A stretch of DNA of 64,000 nucleotides from Guyanagaster necrorhizus (taxonomy: Eukaryota > Basidiomycota > Agaricomycetes > Agaricales > Physalacriaceae), in assembly GCF_019112545.1 (NCBI RefSeq), contig NW_025064908.1:438515-502514 (forward strand). Reading direction: 5' to 3'. Numbering within the stretch: position 1 is the stretch's first letter; each line of letters starts with the position of its first letter. This document shows positions 36,240 to 49,077 of the stretch, piece by piece. Both the position numbers and the translations under genes were made by a program. Below the pieces are notes generated by a model. The model saw only the letters and a list, made by a program, of their open reading frames with translations, was not told the DNA's origin and made no database searches.

Positions 36240-37592
36240 GACGAAAAACGGTATAAAGAGTGCTAACGAGGATCCTGACGCGCACGACGCGCGTACTTCT
36301 CCAGTTTATAGTTGTTGTCCAAATGCCTTGGCGGGCCGGTGCGATAATTCTACGAATTTTTTTTTTTTGGGATTTTTTCCACAGATGGATTATGTGAAAT
36401 TTTACTATGTAAATCTCAGACTCTGTTCTTCCGAATCTTGTATAGACCTTATCGACGCTGTTGACGCTGTAGCAGAACGGTCGCTTGTGGATGTTTTTGA
36501 CCGCTGGCCAAAAGGTCGGCTTCCGCGGTTTTTGCAACGACTTCTCGATTCCTCATAAGTTCATGTTGAAGCAACCCAAGGTCTCCGACTCTCCGCCTAC
36601 AAGGCTTACTTGAACTTGCCAGTCGCTGCACTTCACTCGTCTATTTGTCTTATACTTTGGGGAATCGGGATCGAGGTACTCCGACGGAAGGACGTCACGC
36701 GGCGCTAATAATACTCTCATTTATCGACGGCCTCATTTTACACAAGATGTTACTGCTCTCATCCCCGAGATTAATGATCTCTGGTTCTCTCCAGGCTCTC
36801 CCTGCCCGAACAGCTTTGAATTCTAGTACTTTACTTCAGGTTGTGCATAGCACCAAAGTTAGGACAGATAGTCCTGTAGTAATACAGGAGTAGCATACAC
36901 ATATCTGTAACAAGCCCCTACAAAGTCATCCAACTCCGTGAGATGCGCTTGGTCCGGACAACCAATGCGATGTTTACAGCGGCATGGTTTCTTCTTGGTC
37001 TGTGGTGTTGCCTTGTTTGCCAAGAACGGCGCAGAAAGCATCCGACCGTTCGACCACTACTACACTACTTGTACCGGGGACAGTCTCCACAAAAAGGTCA
37101 CAGCCTCTCACAGGTCTACGAAAAAGGGCTTGTTCGCTCTTCGAACAAGCCGTGTTTCATGGTTGAAAGGCGCTTATATAATAGGTCATCCGGTTAGCAA
37201 GTCCCCTTAAAAAGTTAAAATATTCTGCTAAGCATTTATACTAGTACTGGATCGGACGTAGCCAGGAAAAGAAATGCCAATTCATGCTCTTCAAAATAGA
37301 TACGCGCTTGTGATCTCTTCCAAAACGCCAATTGTCGGCCAGATTCGCGATTCACAACTTTGGCACAATTTTCTATAGTTTCCGGATTGTACGCTCTAGC
37401 CCTAGATTCTTACAATTAGACGGAGCCCTGCGGCTTTGGTAAGATGACCAATGGCTTATCTAGTACGTATCACGGAAATATGAGGAGAAGTCACAGATGG
37501 TCGCGCCATCTTTCGTTGGTAACGCGCGAGTCAGCAACATGCGCAGGGGATATATATATCAACTCGAGGTTGTACCCAAACCTTCACCAACG
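36240..37592. other. Divergent intergenic region, RPN8 (-) and monooxygenase (+)
   Basis: Short plus-strand frames at 36645..36893 and 36938..37210 have no domains. A tatatata run near 37550, about 40 bp before the next ATG, may serve as its TATA element. Confidence 0.5.
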
Positions 37593-39956
37593 ATGCGCTT
37601 TCTCGTACCGATTCTATCAGCGTCTTTGGCCGCGGCACAATTTGTCTCACAAACGCCGCTTTCGTCAGACATCTTCCATGACGATCCCGTGCGGGATGAT
37701 TTTTACGAGTTCAAATGGCCCATTCGCAAGATCGCAATTATCGGAGCTGGGCCTGGGTATTTGTTTTCCCCTGCCATTGATTGGCTACTCACTTCTGTAC
37801 AGAGGTCTCATAAGCTATCGAGAGTTTGTCCAAGCGGGATTCGAGGTTCGCTTATTCGAGCGGGACGATATACCCGGAGGCAACTGGCACTACAGCGAGG
37901 AAGTCCCACTCGATGCCCCTGTTCCTAATGCAGACCCCTCTGTGGGGGACTTTGTCCCGTCGTTGCCGCCAAAGGGAGCGAATCTTCCCTATACGGAGGA
38001 ATATGTCGATGAGGATGCTACCATTCTTCTTGATAGACGACGGAACCACAGGGAACCCAAGCCTGTTTGGGCATCCTTGAAGTCGAATGCACCCTCTGTG
38101 AGTCCAACCTTATCTTTTCGAAGACTGTCGTGTACTCACGAGACCGAAGCCTCATCAACAGATAAGGGAAACCCCATGGCCTGAAGGCACTCCTTGGTGT
38201 TCGTCTCTATCATATCACAAAATATAAAGTCTGAAAAAATGACTCGCAAATTCTGTAGCCTTGCCCCACCAAACCCTGCAGAGATACGTCCGGGCTTTTG
38301 CATCGTGGCACGGAGTCAACACCAACGATAATAATCCTAACGTTTCGTACTCCACAAGAGTCGAGCTGATCGACAAACAATTCCGAGATGGCCAGCACGT
38401 GGGCTGGACGCTTACTTTGAAAAGATTTGTTCAGACAGGAGACCGGACATCGAAGGCAACTTGGTGGACCGAGGTATGCCTCTGTTTTTGTGTATCTTCG
38501 CGAAAGCTCATCTTTTCGACAGGATTTTGATGCCGTTGTCGTAGCTACTGGGCGGTACAATGCACCAAACATTCCCAACATCGACGGGCTGGCAGCTTGG
38601 GCCGCGCAGTTTCCTGGAAGCATCCAACACTCGCGCCAGTACAGGCGCCCGGAGCCGTTCTTGAACAAGACAGTTTTGGTCGTTGGCGCTGGGGTAAGGA
38701 TTTTTGATGCCTCAGTTTGAGTGTCTGACCATCGTTTTTGGATAGACGAGCGGTGGAGAAATAGCGAGAGATCTCAATTTTCATGCTCGGAAAGTTTATT
38801 TGTCCACTAGGGTGCGTCAACGCGTCAACAATCATCTTCTGTCTCGGTTTCTTATTTGGTTTCTTTTTCCTGGCTAGCCTGATAACAGTGCGTTTGTCAT
38901 ATTCCAGGACCTTTGATATCACTTTAAACTGCATCCAAGGTACTGTGCCTCATTTTCCCCGAGAGGCTCAGCTTGGACGGGTACCCGAAAACACCACCTT
39001 CATCGGCGAGATTAAGCGCTTCCACCCGACATCGGATATATCTACCGGCAAGGTGGAATTATCCAACGGAACAGTAAGATGTCCAGTCTCATTTACTGTG
39101 ATCTTGTCGCCGACTGCTGGTTATACAGATCATCACTGGAATAGATCACATAGTATTCTCCACGGGATTCAAGTATTCTTTCCCCTTCTTGCGTCAATAT
39201 CACGATTCATCACTGGGTCCGAATGACCGGGCGCCGCCTGGTATTCCCCAGCCTATCGTGACGGATGGTACTCACCTTCGCTCTCTTCATCTGGATGTGT
39301 TCTATATTGAAGAGCCCACCATTGGATTTATCAATAGTAGGACTCTCGTTATCAGAACACCTTTTTGGCCTTACTGACGACACTGTTTCAGTCAATGTTG
39401 GCATGCAGTCGTTTTCGTATGCGGAATTTACTTCGCTGGCGCTCGCAAAGGTGTGGTCGAACAAGGCAAAGATTCCGAATACGTTGACGTTGTGGCGCCT
39501 GCATGAAGAACGGACTCGGGAACAAGGAGGGTATGGCAGGCATTTCCAATTTTTGGGTGCGAAGAGGAACAGAGGTATGGATTGAATTCTACTGTTTAGC
39601 TTGTGTTGAATTCTGGGTGTCTAGAGAAAATTAGGTTCTTTGTTGCCTGGTTGAATGACGCCGCACTTAGGTATGGAGGTAGACAGGTATGTACTTTTCT
39701 TGTGATCCATTTGCATAGTCGCTAACATGATTTACTAAAACAGATAGACGCTGCGCCTGCGTAAGTGACCTCCTTTCATATCCCCTTCCCACTTACCTGA
39801 CTGCCAATCAGCAACGACGAAATATTGGCGATTTGGGCAGCTGCGAGGTATGGGGATGCTCATATATCTGAGCTGTCAGATTCCTCTTTCGCGCTACTGA
39901 CCGCAGAAGAGAAGGCAGACAGAATTATAGATATTATCTTCAGCGATGACTGGTAA
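37593..39956 (+). CDS. Flavin-containing monooxygenase with N-terminal signal-like segment
   Basis: The chosen ATG (37593) gives MRFLVPILSASLAAAQF, a short basic start and hydrophobic core that reads as a signal peptide. The FAD loop follows as IRKIAIIGAGPGGLISYREF, joined by a 48-bp intron, then FERDDIPGGNWHYSEEVP, LPHQTLQRYVRAFASWHGVN, DFDAVVVATGRYNAPNIPNI, the FMO-like SIQHSRQYRRPEPF, and the NADPH loop VLVVGAGTSGGEIARDL. The 3' half is cut by many small introns and ends IIDIIFSDDW. Class B flavin monooxygenases add oxygen to S or N atoms of small molecules using FAD and NADPH. A signal peptide would place this one in the secretory pathway. Substrate is unknown and no metabolic cluster is visible around it. 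Confidence 0.88.
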
Positions 39957-40321
39957 ATACATCTCTGTAGATAAAAATTGGTTTCGCTATGTACCGCTAT
40001 GGGTCCAACTACCGGAAGATAAATTAAGTCCAGTGGCAGTGCTACAATAATCACAAGTGCACCATTTGAAACTTGTACTGCGCAATGCACCACCACTTGC
40101 ACTTGCACCACCGCATCCACTGGAATTTTGTTGGCCTATTTGTGCTGTGGCGCCCACCTTATTGTTTTCCGGAAGGGTGATTATCGGAGGATGACGTATT
40201 CGGAGCCAGCAACAATCACACAGCACATGACAGGAATGGGGACAATACGGCATGGCAATGCGTAAACTACAAGCAACACTATTCTGCTTCTCTTTTTCTT
40301 GTTTTCTCCTTGGCCTACGTT

Positions 40322-43300
40322 ATGTCTGTTACTGCAGAGCAGGCAAGCAGCAAAAACACTACCAAGACGTTTATCACGGCGCTGGTCGTCAATGGCGGCC
40401 TTCTTGCGGCTGAAGTTGGATCTTTTCTTATCTTGAAACAGAAATTGGGAAGGATATATAGTCCTCGGACGTACCTTCCACCTCCAGAGTGCGCCGTGCA
40501 ATCCTTCGCTCGTTTCCGCTTTTCTGACGTTGTGGATACAGTAAACGAGCACAGGAGCTACCGAAAGGCTTATGGCGATGGGTCCCTGCCCTTATTATGT
40601 CGCCACCCGAGGATATCGTGAGCCGTAGCGTCTCTTTGCAACGTCCTTGACGCTCATTTCGTTCCCAGATCCACAAGAATGGATTGGACTCGTACGTGCA
40701 CTGTTGAACGTAGCTATGTATATGCCTCATATTCCTGCAGATATATGTTTCTTCGCTTCGTCAGGATGCTAATATGGATATTCGCCGTTTTCACATTCGT
40801 AACTATGGTCACCATCGTTCCGGTCAACGTCGTTGGCGTGCAGTCGTCCAATACGGGCCTAGAGCGCATTAGTTGGTCGAAGTGCGTTGACTCTGCCTGT
40901 GATCATGGTATATGCTTATCCTCCTTCTCAGTATCAGCAGCGAACAGGACCAAAAGCGCTTTGCCGCGCACATAGTCGTCGTCTATCTTCTGACTTGTAA
41001 GAATGGTCGGTAAACTTCTTGCCACATGTCCGATTGACGGCGTCCTGCTCTAGTCTTTGTCTTTTACCTCATCCGGCGCGAAATGCTCCATTTTATACAC
41101 ATGCGACACCAATTTCTTATCAGCAAGTCTCATTCTCGCCTTGCACAGGCACGTACGGTCCTCATCACTTCCGTCCCAAACGAATTGGCAAACGAGCACG
41201 ACATGCGTGAATTCGCGAGTTTCATCCCCGGGGGAGTGGATAGAGTGTGGTTCTATCGCGATAAAAAGATTTTGAACGAGCTCTTCGAGGAACGCCAAGA
41301 GCTATGTCATAAGCTTGAATCTGCGGAGGCTGATGTCCTGAAGCAAGCGATGAAAGCGTGGCGTGCCAAGCAAGTTGCGCATAAAAAGGCTTTCAAGAGG
41401 AAACCGAAAGACGAGGAAAGTAAAGAGGATGAGGAGCTAGTATCGTGCCCGCCTTCGCATGAGCTATTGGACGATCTCGTCCCTTTAACGAAACGGCCGA
41501 CTCACAGGACTGGTTTCCTGGGGCTTTTTGGTCATAAAGTCGATACGTTGGATTGGTGCAGAGTTTGTCCTTCCAGATTCATGTCTACGCCTGTAGGTTT
41601 TGACTTTGATTCCAGGACGAGATTTCACGGTTAAACTCTGCCATCGAGGAAGAACGGGAAAAAGGCGAAGGAAAATTTCTCGGAAGCGCATTTGTGCGAT
41701 GTAACTTGCAGATTGGGGCTCATGTGCTTGCACAGTGCGTCAGCTACCACGAAGTAAGCTGGCTTTTTTGTTCTCAAAACAAATGATTCTTATGGGAAAC
41801 ATAGCCTCTAACTATGATCGACAAATGGATGGAGGCGCATCCCAAAGATGTCGTGTGGCGCAATCTTGATGATGGCGCCCTTGAGATGCGCGGTCGATAT
41901 CTCACCTCTTGGCTTGCTACTATCGGGCTCATCATCGGCTGGGCGTTTCCTGTGACTTTCATCGGAACGTTGAGTAACATAGATGATCTTTGTGTCAAAG
42001 TGCGGTAAGTGTCCTCAGCAAGTTTGACGACATTCTGTTGAAAAGTTTATCATACTCAGCTGGTTGAGATGGGTGTGCACAGGTACGACTTCCCTGAAAA
42101 ACTGGTACGTCAGCAATCCATCTAATATAGCACTATAGCCCCGGATCCCGTACCCGCTCTCATCCAAGGTGTCCTTCCTCCGGCCCTTCTAGCTGGGCTC
42201 TTCGCATTGCTTCCTTTCATTCTACGTGGTGCGTCGTCCAACTCTGTTGATTCACATCACCTAACGCCTGACATCCAGCCCTGGCTTGGTATGAATGTAT
42301 ACCTCGGTATTCGCTCATATCTGTCAGTGTTTATCGTCGATTTTTCTTATTCCTCTTGATGTAAGCGAACGAGTGTCTCGTTAAGTCAGTGCTTATGAGG
42401 CTTACTCTCTTAGCCACGGTTTCCTCATTGTAACTCTGAGTTCTGGAATCACAAGTGGTTCGTGATTTTCGTCGACGGTGCCTCACATACTAATATCGTG
42501 TCCGTCTCGTAGCTATCCAAGATGTGAATCAGCGCCTGTCGTCTTGTATACATGACCAGACTGATTTATAATGGCAGATCATCGAGCAGCCTACACAGAC
42601 AGTACAGCAGCTTGCTCAACAACTTCCCGGCGCCTCCATATTCTTCTTGACTTATATGCGTTCGTTCCATCTTCTATCTTTTTATTTATGTACTTGCTGA
42701 GGTGCTCTATGATATTCAGTTGCGCAAGGATTTGCTGGCGCGGGAGGTGCGTTGGCACAGTTGATGCCTCTTGTCATGCACTACATCAGGAAGTGGTTTT
42801 TGGGGCGCACACCAAGACAAGCATTTTCAGTGCGTAGCGTGGTTCCATTTTATCCTTGTGATGCTAGCTTTTGTCTGTTCTTAGGTTACCTTTATGATGC
42901 CCTCGGTTCGGTGCTCTCTCATATGAATGTGTAATTCGTGAACTAATCGTCGACGCAGGTTGATTTCGGTGTTATCCTTCCGAGGCTATCTCTATTAGCG
43001 ACGATTGCGTTCGCTTATAGCGTCTTGAACCCGCTTATTAACGTGATGGCGTTGATCAGTTCGTCCAAGACCTCGCTTTATATTTGTATATGACTGACAA
43101 CCTATTCAGGTTATATCATGTTCTATCTTGCGTTCAAATTCCGTAAGTGAGCCCGTTTGTTATGATGTCGTACAACTATTGATGTTTTTTCAGTCTGTAC
43201 ACAGGTCTTTGACCAGCCTGATCAATTGGAAACGGGCGGACTGTATTTCCCTATGGCAGTATCGAATCTTTGTGAGCTACTTTTTCTATATGATCACGGT

Positions 43301-44327
43301 GCTGTTGCCGATGAAGTATAAATCTATCAATAGTCGTCGGCTTATATATCCAGCAAATCTGTCTAGCATGTCTATTCTTTTTGAAGGTCTCGGTTACTAG
43401 AACATCTTCTATCATCGAGGGTGTCCTCATGCTGATCCTCGTGGCGATTACCATTTGTGTTCAAATATACATACATCACAGCTTTGATCGTAAGTTGCGC
43501 GAGTTGTTAAAATTATGCAGCAGTCTAATTCTGCAAAGCTATCACCACGTATCTTCCCATGTCTTTGGCGACGAAGAAAATGGTCAAGCGGTATGAAAAA
43601 AAGCGGCAAGAGAAGGCTGGTATGTCTTCTACGGATATAGAACTAGATTTGTTCAGCCGACAGGGTGAGCCTTTTTGTTGTGTGGCTTCCTGTACCATTG
43701 TCTCATTATTTCATAGATATGAAAAAGATCAGGAAACGGATGAAGCTGCTACCGAAGACGAAGAACAAGTTCGATACCTTGAAACCCAAGGTCGCGTTCG
43801 AGGATGAGATGACACCGAAGAGTTCAAAGGAATGGAATTCGAATGAAGACAAAGAAGAAGAAGACGTCCAAATTCACGAGGTAGTTGACATGGCAGAGGC
43901 TAGCGGTGTTGGCCGTCGCGTTTCTCCTGAGCTGGCTCGGCAAGGCTCCAATGTATCCAGGGAGTCGACCACATCCCAGCAATCCAGTAGCAGTGGAAAA
44001 ACGAGTGGTTCTGAAAAGTCAGCTCGAACGAAGTCTACGGACAGCCGCCGTCCTATATTAGAGCCTCCGGAGGCTGCTGAAGATGAAGAAAGCGATGACG
44101 AAGCTGACCAGGATGAACATGCGTTCGATCATCCTTCGACGTACGTGGAGCAGCCATGGATATGGATTCCGCACGATGTGCTGGGGTTGAGCAAGGTGCT
44201 GGTGGATGATCTGAAGAAAGCGGGCGTGGAGGCGAGTGATGCAGGTGCTATGATGGACCGGAAGGGGGTGGTTGAGGTTACTAGAAATCCTCCTGATGAA
44301 GATTGGGCGGGCGGTCATGACCGATAG
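40322..44327 (+). CDS. CSC1/TMEM63-like (DUF221) osmosensitive ion channel family
   Basis: The start SVTAEQASSKNTTKTFITAL leads into helix VVNGGLLAAEVGSFLIL, then after splicing ELPKGLWRWVPALIMSPPED, IHKNGLDSYMFLRFVRML and helix IWIFAVFTFVTMVTIVPVNV. These are the family's N-terminal late-exocytosis and helix signatures. Next comes a cytosolic domain with RTVLITSVPNELANEHDMRE and an acidic Lys-rich insert (KDEESKEDEELV), then DVVWRNLDD, RGRYLTSWLATIGLIIGWAF and further helices in many small exons. The C-terminal tail from about 43800 is long, Ser/Glu-rich and hydrophilic. CSC1 proteins form mechanically or osmotically gated cation channels of plasma or internal membranes. The exon pattern of the middle part is complex, and I give only outer coordinates. 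Confidence 0.88.
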
Positions 44328-45068
44328 TAGTAGATGAGATGCCTTATTCCCAAGTGTCGATACTATACTGATATGGAATAATCTTACTGTATTATGTACG
44401 GATCAATGTTCTGAGCGACGAGGAGATGCGCACGCTACGGCGATGCAATATTTCGATGAAAACATCGGTGTTTTTCACCACGAGGCCGGTCATTCGAGGA
44501 CTATGTCACTCAATCGCTCTCTGATCCTCACCCTGGACCGCTATTTTCCCCTCGCATTGCAACTTTGGACGATATCTGTAGAGAATATGAAATATGAGGC
44601 TCAACTGGTACCAGCACTGCATCGATGTAGCTCTAACCGTGGACACGTTGCGGATCATGTCGAACGAGATGGTTTGGAGTCATCCGTCAAGCAAATGGGC
44701 CCCGGGGTGCAGTTTGTCCACCCAGACAATTGGTCCGGGCAAGCGAGAATGAAAAGGAAACACCATATGCACTTTGCAGCAGGAATCAGGATTAAGCTCC
44801 CAGAGTCTTCTTGAGGTCATGGATACAATTGAAGATGCAAAGGCACAGCGATGCAACAGCGCACAGTAGTACTAGTAGATAAATAACTGGTCAACGCCGG
44901 GCACAGAATACGCCAGACTACAATCCTTCATCTCGCTGTGACATCCTCAGAGGCAAACAAAGACCGTCTCATGGATTTGAAGGAAATGCAGAGACAAATG
45001 AATACATAAGATCCTCAGTTACAACTGTGCTACTGAACGTAACGTCAAGCGCAATGCTTGCGGCCTCA
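44328..45068. other. Intergenic region between convergent genes
   Basis: A 123-codon plus-strand frame (44443..44814) has no recognisable domain. It probably holds 3' UTRs only. Confidence 0.5.
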
Positions 45069-45450
45069 TCATATGTCTGGGACCTCATCATCATCTATCT
45101 CCTGACATTCTTTATTCTTGGAATTTGTTGAAGAGCCTTGAGTAGGGTTTGTCTGCCCGCCTGAACTTGACCCCCCAGTACCAGCGTTCCCGCCTCCATC
45201 TTTTGTAGAGCCGGAGTTAGCGTTCGATTGTTTGCTTCGAGAGATGAGTCCTTCGAATTGGCGTGACGTCAACCGACTGGACGGCGTGGATGAATGGGAT
45301 TCTGCTATTTCCATAGCTTCATCCAATGGTCTTGTACACAAAGTGAAAACATGATTCCCTTCTTGAAAGAAGGAACACTAACCGACATTCACCCAGCAAG
45401 AAATAGAGGGTGCAGATGATAAAGAACGAGCTGGCAGAAGAAAGGCGCAT
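45069..45450 (-). CDS. Small secreted, Ser/Gly/Asn-rich protein
   Basis: Exon 1 starts at 45450 with MRLSSASSFFIICTLYFLLG, a clear signal peptide, and joins across a 48-nt GT-AG intron to RPLDEAMEIAESHSSTPSSR, then a low-complexity part (SNANSGSTKDGGGNAGTGG, SSGGQTNPTQGSSTN) and an acidic end QEIDDDEVPDI. The mature protein would be about 85 residues, with no cysteine pair pattern. It looks disordered. I know no family for it; small secreted proteins of this kind are common in mushroom genomes and may be wall-associated, signalling or effector-like. A minus-strand TATA-like box lies about 107 bp upstream near 45557. Confidence 0.6.
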
Positions 45451-45964
45451 GGTGGATGGTAGCAGTTGTGGTAGGTTAAGCACCGGGCTTATGAAGGTTA
45501 GGTAGTAGTGTGTGTAGAGAACCAGCTCTGAGGGTGAGGTAGTCGCATCGGACAAGTTTATATAGGGAAGCGAATGCAAGCCAATGCCATTAAATCAACG
45601 CGGCAGATGATCATTTAGTGTCCGCGTATGGTCCAACGCCGCCTAGTAGTTATGTGGAACGACCGCCGAGACGCTGCCAAGAGGACGATGGACCCCGACA
45701 AGGCAGAGATAGCCGACGATTAATTACGGTCTTAACGAAAGGGATGGTCGAACAGCAGCAAGAGCAACCAAGATGGAAACGATGGAATTAGGAAGTTTCT
45801 TATTGCCATCAGAGATCCCTACAGCTTGCTTGCCGCTGGGCAAACTGCTATTGCTGCGCGCATGCCCAGTGATGTACTGGATGTTTTTATTGGACTTATT
45901 GGACATTATCGAAGCACAGAAAACACCTAGCTTACGAAGTACTGACTAACAGACAGTCACAGTA

Positions 45965-46316
45965 CTATTCAACGCTCAGATCCAGAAAACGGACGGAGCG
46001 AGGACCCTCGAGCTCATCTATCAGATCGGCCAAGCACAGGTTAGACTCGAGCTCGTCCTGATCGGCGTCTTCGGTCAAGATGGCCTGATCTATGTCCGTA
46101 ATCTTGTGAAGCAGACGGTGAAAAAGAACACTGTGGAATGCCAGCGCGCTTAGTATGGCTAGCTAGAGACCATTAGGCCGGCCACTTGTGAGCGAAAAAC
46201 CCTATAACAACTGTAGACCACTGTGCCTCGGGGATGACGGTGAAATAAATGTATCTTCCGAGTTGTAGGGTGATGATCATGGCCAAGAACAGGCATCTAT
46301 ATTGGACTACTTGCAT
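45965..46316 (-). CDS. Hypothetical fragment with one hydrophobic segment
   Basis: On the minus strand a hydrophobic stretch CLFLAMIITLQLGRYIYFTV joins, apparently by a short intron, to ILSALAFHSVLFHRLLHKIT, DIDQAILTEDADQDELES and LIDELEGPRSVRFLDLSVE before a TAG. The composition looks coding and the last 55 codons are open. The candidate ATG (46316) overlaps the stop of the Maf-like gene as TAATG, which is odd for a eukaryote, so the true start may be elsewhere. The FHSVLFHRLL phrase recalls the N-terminal helix of the autophagy protein Atg101, but the rest does not follow, and I do not assign that name. Confidence 0.35.
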
Positions 46317-47130
46317 TATACATCCAGAAAATCTGCTTCCTCTTCAACTAAAAGGTCCAAGAGCGGGAAGAAAGATGCAGCTGGAAATCCGACGACATTG
46401 TTATAATTGCCTTCAATTTTCCGTATTAAGAGGCCGCTGAGTCCCTGAAGAAGGTTATGGGTCGAGCAGTGATAGAGAAGTGCTGAACGATGGACTTGAA
46501 TCGCAAATCCGGCTCTGCCTACGCCGTCGCCGTTATCGGCCCAGGCTTCCACGAGATGTTTTGGATTGTCGGCGAAATACACCGGCGAGCGCTCGTCAAT
46601 GGATCTGTCTCCGTTCAATCAGTTATTGGCCATCTCCCGCTGACATGTACACACTTGATGGAATATCCCGGTACTGAGAGGACCGGATGCACATAATAAG
46701 GTATCTGTGAGCCCAAGAAGGAGCAAGTTTTACTCAAACATGCCGAGACCAACGCCGGTCACCACTTCGCATACACCCCCATTGAGTTCCAGCAGCGTTC
46801 GTAGGTTGTCTTCCTTTAAGGAAGGCTGTTCCAAAAGTTCTGCATTTGGTTTCAGGTAGCACGAAATACGACACGTCTGAGGTCGAAGGTTGGGCATGGG
46901 TCAAAACCACGGTATCCGTGATCTTGGTGGGATCAGAGGAGCGCGATAGGCTAGAGGCGACCTTTCGCGCCAGCAATCACTATGTCCGGAGCGTCGTCTG
47001 GGTCTTGCTCCTAACAAGAACTTCGAGTCGAGGCACGTAGAAATAAGAAGGGCACTCACCAGTTAGAAACCGCTATTGGTAGGATTTCACTTCCATTGCC
47101 TTCACTTTCGCTGACATTGTTTTATAGCTA
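46316..47130 (-). CDS. Maf/ASMTL-like nucleotide pyrophosphatase, C-terminal two thirds clear
   Basis: Recognisable blocks in order are DPDDAPDIVIA, DTVVLTHAQPSTSDVS, AELLEQPSLKEDNLRTLLEL, NGGVCEVVTGVGL, PVLSVPGYSIKSIDERSPVY, FADNPKHLVEAWADNGDGVG and, after a 51-bp intron, GLSGLLIRKIEGNYNNVVGF with the end LLVEEEADFLDV. This is the Maf family fold (DTVV catalytic region; GxxIxGxYxNVVG end), which hydrolyses non-canonical or modified nucleotides. I could not find the expected SASPRR start, there is an in-frame TAG near 47070, and the join after AIVIA and after VGVGL needs unusual splicing. It may be a pseudogene or a gene with an unseen exon layout. Confidence 0.6.
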
Positions 47131-47652
47131 TCGGACACAGTACCAACCTAATCGATCGAGAGTTCAATATCATCGTTATTAGGGGCGGAGATAATCGTTC
47201 AAGGCCAGTTTATCTGCAAATAGTTCACGCGGTAGAGGAGTTTTTTCCCGAAAGTAGCATTTCTTGATGAAGGCGAAGCTTTTGTTGGCATATATCTCTT
47301 CTAGGAACGATAATGCATTGCGGAGGGTCGAAACTGGAATATCTTCGATTGTAGGAGCAAAGAATGGCGGACTCGTTCTAGTCATTGATGGTGCAGCAAT
47401 GGACTATGCAAGTACCATCGCTGTTTTTATTTGTGCAAAAATCGTTGGCCGTCAGACTAGTCAAGGATGGCCTCGATGATATGACTGGCGCTATTGGAGA
47501 TGAGCAAAGGATGTTAGCGTATCCATCTCGAAATGTAATTTCAGTCTTGACAATCAAAATCATTTGAGGGTTCGCGTTTAAGGACTGGGCAGAGAGATGA
47601 AAGCGAAAGTTCAATTTTTGTCAAATTTGCTACGTCTAGCTCCTACCCGAGC

Positions 47653-47955
47653 TTACTTCGTCTCAGGTTCAGGATTCAAGAGCACCTATACGCCCCAATC
47701 AGCCTATATCCACACCGGAAGAGCAAGACACATACCTGCTGACCACCCTGGCCATTCTCCCACTTCTGGTATTTCAAGGATGTAAGCCCCCGTTTTTCGG
47801 CGAGCACACGTTGGTCTTCCTTCAAGGAAGCGCGGAGGGCGCGAGCAGCTATTTCGCTGTACTTGTTGAATCTAAGGTGTAAATATCATTAGGGAAAGCA
47901 AGGAAGAATTCCGTTGCGAGACTCACGAAAAGACGCTACGCCAGGCGTTGCTCAT
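47653..47955 (-). CDS. ATP15: Mitochondrial ATP synthase subunit epsilon
   Basis: Three exons (47955..47927, 47871..47736, 47685..47653) join in phase to 65 residues, below the usual length for gene finders. The protein starts MSNAWRSVFSFNKYSEIAAR, continues ALRASLKEDQRVLAEKRGL, LKYQKWENGQGGQQ and ends LLNPEPETK. This matches the fungal F1-ATPase epsilon subunit: the Trp-Arg start, NKYSEIAARALR helix and the KYQKWENG end. It is part of the central stalk of the F1FO synthase in the matrix. It has no cleaved presequence, as in yeast. Its ATG lies 150 bp from that of the Rab gene on the other strand, suggesting a shared promoter. Confidence 0.9.
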
Positions 47956-48105
47956 CGTGAACGGTGTTGGGGAAGGAGGAACTCGGCAATAACCGGAATG
48001 TATTCTTTGAGAAGGCGACACGTGACTGATATGACGAAAGCCGGACTTTGCCGCTGTAGCCAAGCTGCATCATACGGTTACCTTCCTTCCACGATCTGCC
48101 CAGCC
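47956..48105. promoter_or_regulatory. 150-bp head-to-head spacer of ATP15 and the Rab gene, with a CACGTG box
   Basis: Both ATGs face outward from this short interval. It contains a palindromic CACGTG at 48019..48024, the core bound by Cbf1, Myc or Pho4-type bHLH factors. The role is inferred from position only. Confidence 0.45.

Positions 48106-49077
<972 letters not shown>

Noticed and set aside
45965..46316. Naming this fragment Atg101
   Set aside because: Only the FHSVLFHRL phrase is similar; the sequence after it does not follow the family.
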